14,032 bases of DNA from Flammeovirgaceae bacterium UBA2371 (GTDB lineage: Bacteria > Bacteroidota > Bacteroidia > Cytophagales > Cyclobacteriaceae): assembly GCA_002345965.1 (NCBI GenBank), contig DDTF01000064.1, positions 1 to 14,032 on the forward strand, written 5' to 3'. Each line of letters opens with the position of its first letter. Position 1 is the stretch's first letter. Of the stretch, positions 7,983 to 14,032 are shown piece after piece. Under the pieces are notes generated by a model. It did not search any database. It saw nothing but the letters and a program-made list of their open reading frames with translations, and was not told the origin of the DNA. The position numbers were made by a program, and so were the translations under genes.

Positions 7983-8666
7983 TTACTTAATTGATTCCAA
8001 AAACTGCTTTTCAATCAATTCTGATCTTTTAACGGTCTTTCTGTACCATGTAAGGCGAAGGATGTCCTGCTCTTGCTGAGATAGCCCCCATTCTACAGGG
8101 CTTGCTTTTAATCGGGTCATTAGCTCGTAAATACAAATAGCTGCACTCACTGAAAGGTTAAGGCTTTCTGTAAATCCTTCCATAGGGATCTTTACTTTCA
8201 AGTCGGCTTGCGATTGTGCATAGTCGGATAGTCCATGCAACTCATTGCCCATCACAATGGCAATTTTGTCCGTAACATTTACTTCCCTGATCGAAAGTTG
8301 TGCAGAAGGACTGGTTGCGAGTATCTTATATCCGTTGGCTCTTAAATGTTCAAAACACAATGGTGTGTTGTCCGCCATGGGCTTATTGTGATGCACAATA
8401 TTGAGCCATTTGTTAGCCCCTTTTAAAACACGTGGGTTAATACCATAACTGTTTTGATTTTCTATCAGGTGAACATCTTGTATTCCAAAACATTCTGCCG
8501 TTCTAAATACAGCACTTGCGTTTTGAGACTGAAAAATATCTTCCAACACCAGGGTAAGGTGCCGTGTTCTTTGATGAAGAATGTTTTCTATTAATGAACG
8601 TTTGTGATCAGTAATGTATTGTGCAAGGTGATCTGCAACACGATTGATATCCTTTCCATCTATCAT
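7983..8666 (-). CDS. trmH: TrmH-type tRNA (guanosine-2'-O-)-methyltransferase
   Basis: This is a SpoU-class SPOUT methyltransferase, most likely the enzyme methylating the ribose of G18 in the D-loop of tRNAs using S-adenosylmethionine. The 227-residue product shows the three SPOUT motifs: motif 1 with N49 and R55 (SQNASAVFRTAECFGI), motif 2 (IAIVMGNELHGLS, 135-147) and motif 3 (IPMEGFTESLNLSVSAAI, 160-177), the last two forming the trefoil-knot cofactor site. The C-terminal extension (about 185-227, with QQEQDILRLTWYRKTVKRS) is like that of TrmH rather than TrmL or RlmB. The start is ATG at 8666. The gene overlaps no upstream gene; the sanA-like gene follows directly. Exact substrate is inferred from family resemblance. 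Confidence 0.9.
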   Translation of the reverse strand: MIDGKDINRVADHLAQYITDHKRSLIENILHQRTRHLTLVLEDIFQSQNASAVFRTAECFGIQDVHLIENQNSYGINPRVLKGANKWLNIVHHNKPMADNTPLCFEHLRANGYKILATSPSAQLSIREVNVTDKIAIVMGNELHGLSDYAQSQADLKVKIPMEGFTESLNLSVSAAICIYELMTRLKASPVEWGLSQQEQDILRLTWYRKTVKRSELIEKQFLESIK

Positions 8667-8813
8667 TTTAAAATGGGCATCAATTTTGATTCGGCAACTA
8701 CACTCATGCTATTTGGCCAAGGGCGATATCCCACCATTCAGGTGATGAATTGGATGAAAATTTAACATCTAAATCATTATTTCAGCAATATAGGCCCGGT
8801 TTATCGATTAATC

Positions 8814-8845
8814 TTTGAGTAAAAAACGAAAAAGTCGTAAATTTC
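8814..8845 (+). promoter_or_regulatory. Candidate promoter of the 8884 exported-protein gene
   Basis: TTTG at 8814-8817 and TAAATTTC at 8838-8845 are separated by 20 bases, matching the Bacteroidota -33/-7 pattern TTTG-N19-21-TAnnTTTG with one mismatch at the last position. Transcription would begin near 8851, giving a leader of about 33 bases. The rest of the 217-base divergent region (8667-8883) shows no clear promoter for trmH. Confidence 0.45.
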
Positions 8846-8883
8846 AGGTTATAACAATTCGATGTATGACCTAAAATAAACAA

Positions 8884-9342
8884 ATGATGAAGATCAAAGT
8901 ACTATTTCTGTTTCTAATGGCAATCACGATTTCAACGGTGGTTAGCGCACAAGATGACGCTATTACCGATGATGATTTGAAAAGGTATGCTGTGGCGATG
9001 GATTCCATTGAAAACATGAAAACACACCTAATCGAAACAATTACCGAGATGGTGAAAGGAAATGAAGATGTATCCGCTTCCCGATACAATGAACTTTCTA
9101 AACTAATTGATGATGAAGCCAAGCTGAAAGAAGCAGAAGCAACAGAAATTGAAATTGCATTTGTAAAATCAGTTGCTGCAAAAAAAGAGGAGGAAACCGC
9201 AAAGATCAATGCAGCTTTCCAATCTCTGGCGATAGATTATATTGGTGCCAAAACTTATAATGCCGTTAAGAAAGCATTACAAGAAGACGCTGCCATCAAA
9301 GCAAAATACGAGGCACTAACAACCTCAAAAGGCGCGAAATAA
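8884..9342 (+). CDS. Small exported helical protein, possibly DUF4168-like
   Basis: The product has 152 residues. A signal peptide (MMKIKVLFLFLMAITISTVV then SA, cleavage predicted after A22) leads to a mature protein of about 130 residues that is rich in Ala, Glu and Lys, has no Cys or Trp, and looks almost entirely alpha-helical. The pattern ITDDDLKRYAVAMDSIENMK near the mature N-terminus and YNAVKKALQEDAAIKAKYEA near the C-terminus resembles the layout of DUF4168 proteins, but I cannot confirm family membership. Location should be periplasmic; no lipobox is present. ATG at 8884 or the adjacent ATG at 8887 may be used. The gene is a single-gene unit with its own promoter candidate and a strong terminator, and it is transcribed away from the trmH group and towards parC. 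Confidence 0.85.
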   Translation: MMKIKVLFLFLMAITISTVVSAQDDAITDDDLKRYAVAMDSIENMKTHLIETITEMVKGNEDVSASRYNELSKLIDDEAKLKEAEATEIEIAFVKSVAAKKEEETAKINAAFQSLAIDYIGAKTYNAVKKALQEDAAIKAKYEALTTSKGAK

Positions 9343-9366
9343 GTTCGGTGGTATTCAAGATTGATC

Positions 9367-9398
9367 AATAAGGTAGCATTAGCTACCTTATTTTTTTT
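9367..9398 (+). terminator. Intrinsic terminator after the exported-protein gene
   Basis: A perfect 11-bp stem (9367-9377 with 9382-9392, AATAAGGTAGC/GCTACCTTATT) closes a 4-base loop and runs into eight T (9391-9398), 25 bases after the stop codon. On the minus strand it lacks a downstream T-tract, so it is directional for the plus strand. Confidence 0.9.
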
Positions 9399-9432
9399 GT
9401 TCAATCTTCTGTTTGCGCACAAGAGTAGTACG

Positions 9433-9472
9433 GGCTACCTGGGGCTGACACACAGACCCCGGTAACAAAGCC
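9433..9472. other. GC-rich hairpin between convergent genes
   Basis: TACC-T-GGGG (9436-9444) pairs with CCCC-GGTA (9457-9464), with one bulged T and a 12-base loop. GGC (9433-9435) can also pair with GCC (9470-9472) across an internal loop. It lies 35 bases past the parC stop but has no T-tract on either strand, so it may be a 3'-end stabilising structure or a Rho-associated end rather than an intrinsic terminator. The rest of 9399-9506 holds nothing else I can identify. Confidence 0.3.
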
Positions 9473-9506
9473 ACCAGTATTAGATCAGCACAATAGTCCG
9501 CCAATC

Positions 9507-12392
9507 CTAAAGCTCCAGCTCTATGGTATCTCCAATACCAAATGCCTTTTGGTCAGTTTTCTCATCATTTACCTTTTCTTTTTGCTTTTCCTTTTGGGGC
9601 TGGCTTTCTTCGAAGAGGTTTGCTTGCTCTGCTTTTTGACTTTGACTTTGGCCTTGACTTTTGTTTTGCTTTTGCTTTTGGCGATGGTTTTGACTTTCGC
9701 TTTGCTGCCGGGGCGCTTCGCTTTCGGGCTGGCTTTCGCTTTGGGCCTTGCTTTCCGGCTCTGGATTTTCCGATTTTTTTTTTTGCGACTGAGATCCACC
9801 GGATTTTACTCCTGCCGATTCCGCCACATCATCCTGTGCTTCCTGCTCATTCCCATCCGGTTCTTCCACCGGTCTGAGCTTAACGACTTTATGGGGAGAC
9901 AACCGATTGCCTAATGCCTTCCACCCTTTCACATCGATCAAGTCTTCAAGATTAATGACCTCGGTCTCCTTTACTTTGCCTTTCCCTTTTATCAATTCCA
10001 CGGCAACCTCAGGAGAGTCGGCAGTAGAAACATATTCCAATCGAGATCCGATTGTTTCTGTAATGAATCCAAAATCCTTGTCTACAGTGTTGGTTTCAAT
10101 TTGAAAGCGCTTTACAAAATGTTGCTTGCTCTCACCTTCCCAATATACTGCGGTAATTACTTTCTTGGGATTGAACTTCTCTACCAGCAATGTTTTTTCG
10201 TCTCCTTCAAACCTTGTGTTGACTTCGAACCCAGTCAACTTATAATTGCCACTTTTGGTAATGGAAAGGATTAAATCATCTCCATCAAATTTGCCCACGT
10301 GTTTACCACGCTTTTCTTTATTCAATCGACCAGCAATGGGATCAAACCATAGGTCTAAGCCGCTAAGGGTTGAGACTCCAGCCTGCAACAGCTCCACTTT
10401 TCTTATCGGATATTTGGTTATGGTATTTCCTCTGGCACTTCGGCCCTTAATCTCCAACTCTGAAAAATCGTATTCAAAGATCTTCTTTCGTGCCGTGCTC
10501 GCAGCGGTAAGTTTGATTTGAACTACTTCAGCTTCCCCATTGGGGTTGGCACTCAGGTAATGAATTTTGCTGTTGGGATTGCCCTGCGTCAAGTCGTACT
10601 CTTTGTCTCTGATAATTGCCGGAATCGTACATCGTTTCACAAAAGACTTTCCTGTTTTGCCATCAGAATATACCAGGTTGTAAACCATTCTGTCATCTCC
10701 TTTTTTCCATACCCCGGCATACAAAATATCTTTACCCATGAAAACTTTCTCAGCAATTCGCGATACAATGGCCTTTCCATCCTTACGGATGGCTATGATG
10801 TCGTCAATTTCCGAGCATTCCGCAATGAACTCGTCTTTGCGCAAGCCCCACCCGATGAAACCATCAGCCCGGTTGACATACAGTTTTTGGTTGTTGGCAA
10901 TTACTTCTACTGCCGTTACCGTTTGGAAGCTCCTGATTTCTGTTTTGCGCTCTCTTCCCTTACCATATTTGTCCAACAGGTTTTGGTAGTAGGAAATGGC
11001 ATATTCTGTCAGGTGCTTGAGGTGATGCTTGGTTTGCTTGAGCTCTTCTTCAAGGTTTTTAAGCAATTCATCTGCCTTGAAGGAGTCGTACTTCGAAATC
11101 CGTTTGATCCTGATCTCCGTCAGCCGTATGATATCGTCCTTGGTGATCTCTCGATAAAACTGCTTCTTGTAGGGTTTAAGCCCCTTGTCTATGGTACTGA
11201 TTACCTCCTCAAAGGTCTCGCACTCTTCAATGTTGCGATAAATTCTCTTTTCAATAAAGATCTTTTCAAGTGAGGAGAATAAAATCTTCTCCATCAACTC
11301 ATCTCTACGTATCTCCAGTTCTTGCTTCAACAACTTCACCGTTTGGTCGGTGTTGTATTTGAGGATTTCATTCACCTTCATAAACCGTGGCTTGTCCTCC
11401 ACGATCACGCATGCATTGGGTGAAATGGACACTTCACAATCCGTAAAAGCGTAGAGGGCATCCATCACAATCTCTGGTGCATGGCCAGGCTGTAAATGCA
11501 CCAATATCTCCACGTCTTTGGCCGTATTATCGACTACTTGCTTGATTTTAATCTTTCCTTTCTCACTGGCTTTTACAATTGACTCAATCAAAGAAGTGGT
11601 AGTAACACCATAAGGTATCTCCTTGATAACCAGTGTTTTTTTATCACTGATTTCCATCTTGGCCCTTACTTTTATTCTCCCACCTCGTAAGCCCTGATCA
11701 TACTCGGTAAAATCGGCATAGCCTCCACCTGGGAAGTCGGGATAGATCTTGGGATTTTTTCCCTTCAATACATCAATAGAAGCCTTAATCAATTCACAGA
11801 AGTTGTGAGGAAGAATTTTTGTAGACAATCCTACTGCTATACCTTCCACTCCTTGTGCAAGCAGCAAAGGAAACTTTACCGGTAAGGTTACGGGCTCTTT
11901 CTTTCTACCGTCATAGGACAATTGCCATTCAGTAGTTTGGGGGTTATAAACTACATCCAGGGCAAACTTTGAAAGTCGGGCCTCTATATAACGCGGTGCT
12001 GCTGCACCATCACCTGTTCTTATATCACCCCAGTTACCTTGCGTTTCCAGAAGGAGTTCTTTCTGTCCCAGATTGACCATGGCCTCCCCTATGGCCGCAT
12101 CACCGTGCGGATGATATTGCATCGTTTGACCGATGACATTGGCAACTTTATTGAACCTGCCATCGTCCATTTCTTTGATCGCATGTGCTATCCTTCTTTG
12201 AACTGGCTTCAAACCATCTTCTATCCGAGGAACGGCACGTTCCAAAATCACATACGATGCATAGTCCAAAAACCAGTGCTGATACAAGCCATCAATCGAT
12301 TCTATATCGTGAATCACATCTTCCTCCTTCGCAGAGGCTCTGGTTTTAATTACTTTGGGTTTATGCGTCTTGTCTTTCTTTTTTTTGCCCAT
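9507..12392 (-). CDS. parC: DNA topoisomerase IV subunit A (GyrA/ParC family) with long low-complexity tail
   Basis: This is the DNA-cleaving subunit of topoisomerase IV, which passes one duplex through another to decatenate and relax chromosomes. The 961-residue product has a winged-helix/tower core (about 35-435) with catalytic R134 and Y135 (APRYIEARL), the HPHGDAAIGE loop (94-103), a coiled coil around 440-480 with the C-gate, and a degenerate beta-pinwheel (about 490-835). The canonical GyrA box is absent; KGRSARG (649-655) sits near where such a loop would be. This, with direct linkage to a ParE-like gene, favours topoisomerase IV over gyrase. Residues about 841-961 are a Q/S/E/K-rich disordered tail, closing with FGIGDTIELEL and carrying a clamp-like QANLF at 923-927. 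The start is ATG at 12392, 14 bases after the parE stop, implying co-transcription. The alanine where E. coli GyrA has Ser83 seems, from memory, normal for this branch. Confidence 0.95.
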   Translation of the reverse strand: MGKKKKDKTHKPKVIKTRASAKEEDVIHDIESIDGLYQHWFLDYASYVILERAVPRIEDGLKPVQRRIAHAIKEMDDGRFNKVANVIGQTMQYHPHGDAAIGEAMVNLGQKELLLETQGNWGDIRTGDGAAAPRYIEARLSKFALDVVYNPQTTEWQLSYDGRKKEPVTLPVKFPLLLAQGVEGIAVGLSTKILPHNFCELIKASIDVLKGKNPKIYPDFPGGGYADFTEYDQGLRGGRIKVRAKMEISDKKTLVIKEIPYGVTTTSLIESIVKASEKGKIKIKQVVDNTAKDVEILVHLQPGHAPEIVMDALYAFTDCEVSISPNACVIVEDKPRFMKVNEILKYNTDQTVKLLKQELEIRRDELMEKILFSSLEKIFIEKRIYRNIEECETFEEVISTIDKGLKPYKKQFYREITKDDIIRLTEIRIKRISKYDSFKADELLKNLEEELKQTKHHLKHLTEYAISYYQNLLDKYGKGRERKTEIRSFQTVTAVEVIANNQKLYVNRADGFIGWGLRKDEFIAECSEIDDIIAIRKDGKAIVSRIAEKVFMGKDILYAGVWKKGDDRMVYNLVYSDGKTGKSFVKRCTIPAIIRDKEYDLTQGNPNSKIHYLSANPNGEAEVVQIKLTAASTARKKIFEYDFSELEIKGRSARGNTITKYPIRKVELLQAGVSTLSGLDLWFDPIAGRLNKEKRGKHVGKFDGDDLILSITKSGNYKLTGFEVNTRFEGDEKTLLVEKFNPKKVITAVYWEGESKQHFVKRFQIETNTVDKDFGFITETIGSRLEYVSTADSPEVAVELIKGKGKVKETEVINLEDLIDVKGWKALGNRLSPHKVVKLRPVEEPDGNEQEAQDDVAESAGVKSGGSQSQKKKSENPEPESKAQSESQPESEAPRQQSESQNHRQKQKQNKSQGQSQSQKAEQANLFEESQPQKEKQKEKVNDEKTDQKAFGIGDTIELEL
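9629..9773 (-). repeat. Imperfect hexamer-like, T-depleted tract in the parC tail
   Basis: The coding strand is built from irregular short units such as CAAAGT, CAAAAG, GAAAGC and CAAAGC, encoding the QSQS, QKQK and ESES stretches. Over 9574-9784 I count only ten T on the coding strand, so stop codons are nearly impossible in any frame. It looks like a microsatellite-derived expansion and may vary in length between strains. Confidence 0.6.
9774..9784 (-). other. A11 homopolymer, candidate slippage site in parC
   Basis: Eleven consecutive T on the plus strand read as A11 in the parC message, covering codons Q870-K873 (CAA AAA AAA AAA). Runs of nine or more A are established sites of RNA-polymerase slippage in bacteria and of replication slippage. 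Here neither alternative frame meets a stop for about 68 codons. Confidence 0.55.
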
Positions 12393-12406
12393 GGGAGCTT
12401 AGTGCT

Positions 12407-14032
12407 TTATGCTTCTACTACTTCTTGTTCTAATTCTTCTTTTACAATGTCCATCTCTATGCGCAGGTTGTCGATAATAAATTCCTGCCGGGTAGGACTA
12501 TTTTTACCCATATAAAATTCCAACAGTTTTGCCAGGTGACTGTCTTTGCCCAGTATCACAGGTTGCAGGCGGATATTGTCTCCTATGAACTTACCAAACT
12601 CATCCGGAGAGATTTCACCTAATCCCTTGAATCGTGTGATCTCTGGTTTGCTGCCTAATTTGGCTACTGCATCGCGCTTCTCTTCTTCCGAGTAACAATA
12701 AATCGTTTCCTTTTTATTGCGCACCCTGAAAAGCGGTGTTTCCAGGATAAACACATGCCCTGATTTTACCAATTCCGGAAAGAACTGAAGGAAGAAGGTG
12801 AGTAAAAGCAATCGGATGTGCATACCATCCACATCGGCATCAGTCGCTACTATTACTTTATTATATCTCAACCCCTCAAGACCGTCCTCAATATTGAGTG
12901 CATGTTGCAGCAGGTTGAATTCTTCATTTTCATACACTACTTTTTTGGTAAGACCATAGCAATTCAGAGGCTTACCTCTAAGGCTAAATACTGCCTGGGT
13001 TTCTACGTCACGCGATTTGGTGATCGAGCCACTGGCAGAATCACCCTCGGTGATAAAAATCATTGACTCCTGACTCCTTGCCCCTTTTTCTTCATTGAAG
13101 TGAAACCGACAATCCCGAAGTTTCTTGTTGTGAAGGTTGGCTTTCTTTGCGCGTTCATTAGCCAGCTTTTTAATTCCCGCAATCTCCTTTCGTTCACGTT
13201 CCGACTGTTGAATCCTTTTTAATAACGCCTCTGCTGATTTGGGATTACTGTGCAAGTAGATTTCAAGTTCCTTGGCAACAAAGTCGCCAATGTAGCTTCT
13301 TACAGTGGCTCCTTCAGGAGCCATATAAATAGAACCGAGTTTGGTTTTGGTTTGCGACTCGAACACTGGCTCTTGCACACGCACGGCAATGGCGGCAACG
13401 ATGCTTGCTCTAATGTCTGAAGCATCATAGTCTTTTTTGTAATAAGCCCGCACTCCTCTTACCACCCCTTCTCGGAAAGCAGCCAAATGTGTACCTCCCT
13501 GCGTTGTATTTTGTCCGTTTACAAACGAGTAATATTCTTCGCCATATTGGGTTCCATGGGTTAAGGCAAACTCAATATCATTCCCTTTGAGGTGTACGAT
13601 GGGATATCGCATCTCTTCTGCTTCAATCTTTTGTGACAGGAGATCCAGTAATCCATCTTTGCTGTAAAACTTCTTTCCATTGTAGTTGATGGTAAGTCCA
13701 GCATTGAGGAAGGCATAATTCCACATCAAATCGTCCAGGTACTCCGGAATGAAATGATAGTTCTTAAACATGGATTCGTCAGGTTCGAAAAGTATGGCAG
13801 TACCATTTTTCTCGCTGGATTTTGTGATGTTGGCATCGTTGGTGATTTTTCCTTTTTTAAACTCAGCCAACTTTGTTTTCCCATCTCTAAATGCCTGCAC
13901 CTTGAAATAATTGGAAAGTGCATTCACCGCCTTGGTACCTACCCCATTTAAACCAACTGATTTCTGAAATGCATTGGAATCGTATTTGGCACCTGTATTG
14001 ATCTTTGAAACGCAATCGATTACTTTACCCAA
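12407..14032 (-). CDS. parE: DNA topoisomerase IV subunit B (N-terminus outside window)
   Basis: This is the ATPase subunit of topoisomerase IV, pairing with ParC encoded just downstream. 541 residues are visible; the frame runs off the window edge and the TTG at 14032 is an internal leucine codon, so roughly the first 100 residues, including the ATP-site Asn and Asp motifs, are missing. Visible parts are the ATP-lid glycine motif (KSVGLNGVGTKAVNALS, 24-40), the transducer domain (about 110-270) with its conserved QTKTKLG (227-233), and the TOPRIM domain with the acidic triad E330 (ITEGDSASGS), D398 and D400 (DADVDGMHIR). The C-terminal segment contains PEITRFKGLGEISPDEF (463-479) and YMGKNSPTRQEFIIDN (507-522). 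The absence of a GyrB-type insert and the SITKSRD signature fit Bacteroidota ParE. Confidence 0.95.
   Translation of the reverse strand: MGKVIDCVSKINTGAKYDSNAFQKSVGLNGVGTKAVNALSNYFKVQAFRDGKTKLAEFKKGKITNDANITKSSEKNGTAILFEPDESMFKNYHFIPEYLDDLMWNYAFLNAGLTINYNGKKFYSKDGLLDLLSQKIEAEEMRYPIVHLKGNDIEFALTHGTQYGEEYYSFVNGQNTTQGGTHLAAFREGVVRGVRAYYKKDYDASDIRASIVAAIAVRVQEPVFESQTKTKLGSIYMAPEGATVRSYIGDFVAKELEIYLHSNPKSAEALLKRIQQSERERKEIAGIKKLANERAKKANLHNKKLRDCRFHFNEEKGARSQESMIFITEGDSASGSITKSRDVETQAVFSLRGKPLNCYGLTKKVVYENEEFNLLQHALNIEDGLEGLRYNKVIVATDADVDGMHIRLLLLTFFLQFFPELVKSGHVFILETPLFRVRNKKETIYCYSEEEKRDAVAKLGSKPEITRFKGLGEISPDEFGKFIGDNIRLQPVILGKDSHLAKLLEFYMGKNSPTRQEFIIDNLRIEMDIVKEELEQEVVEA

Noticed and set aside
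8673..8765. 30-codon ORF in the trmH/8884 divergent spacer
   Set aside because: No homology I recognise, no promoter directly before it and no signature. It is too short to separate from chance.
9399..9467. TTG-initiated 22-codon frame after the 9367 terminator
   Set aside because: Very short, starts at a TTG within the terminator region, and overlaps a hairpin. Most likely chance.
9549..9914. 121-codon plus-strand ORF with very hydrophobic, membrane-like translation
   Set aside because: It is the antisense of the Lys/Gln-rich parC tail; AAA/CAA codons read backwards as Phe/Leu. No independent support.
10518..11273. 251-codon plus-strand ORF opposite parC
   Set aside because: Lies wholly antisense to conserved parC coding sequence. 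Its translation has no recognisable motif, and long antisense ORFs are common opposite such genes.
1..14032. Mobile elements, CRISPR arrays, tRNA/rRNA genes or a defence system
   Set aside because: I looked for transposase or integrase motifs, regularly spaced repeats and tRNA-like cloverleafs and saw none. The gene set is housekeeping.

Overview
The window looks like a chromosomal segment of a Bacteroidota bacterium, probably Cytophagales-like (the phylum is well supported, the order is inference). The evidence is a C-terminal type IX secretion (T9SS) type A sorting domain, a DUF5686/carboxypeptidase-regulatory-like outer-membrane protein, Bacteroidota-style topoisomerase IV subunits, starts without Shine-Dalgarno sequences, and promoter candidates of the TTTG/TAnnTTTG kind. 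Most of the content is conserved housekeeping. I see no insertion sequence, prophage, CRISPR array, tRNA or rRNA.

Layout. Positions 1-1107 (+) hold the 3' end of a secreted T9SS cargo protein. A possible 49-residue ORF starts 4 bases later, and a strong bidirectional terminator (1282-1310) follows. On the minus strand, 4648-1331 is the classical translation operon thrS-infC-rpmI-rplT (threonyl-tRNA synthetase, IF-3, L35, L20). It has a GTG start for infC and an unusually structured spacer between rpmI and rplT. Upstream on the minus strand come the DUF5686 outer-membrane protein (4721-7225), a SanA/YdcF-type DUF218 membrane protein (7304-7951) and a TrmH-type tRNA 2'-O-methyltransferase (7983-8666). 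A divergent plus-strand gene (8884-9342) encodes a small exported helical protein, with its own promoter candidate and a strong terminator. From 14032 to 9507 on the minus strand lie parE (N-terminus outside the window) and parC, 14 bases apart, encoding topoisomerase IV.

How the genes work together. thrS-infC-rpmI-rplT supplies translation factors, and L20 is the usual autoregulator of such operons. parE and parC form one enzyme that relaxes and decatenates chromosomes. The trmH-sanA-DUF5686 group is collinear and closely spaced but has no obvious shared pathway.

The most unusual feature is the 3' end of parC. It encodes a roughly 120-residue Q/S/E/K-rich tail from a hexamer-like tract that is nearly free of T on the coding strand. 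An uninterrupted run of 11 A sits at its start, and all three frames downstream of that run are open. The annotated frame is polar with many acids. Both alternative frames would give histone-H1-like lysine-rich tails of about 68 residues with no acidic residue, ending four bases apart. This is a candidate for transcriptional slippage or phase variation, but the T depletion alone could explain the open frames.
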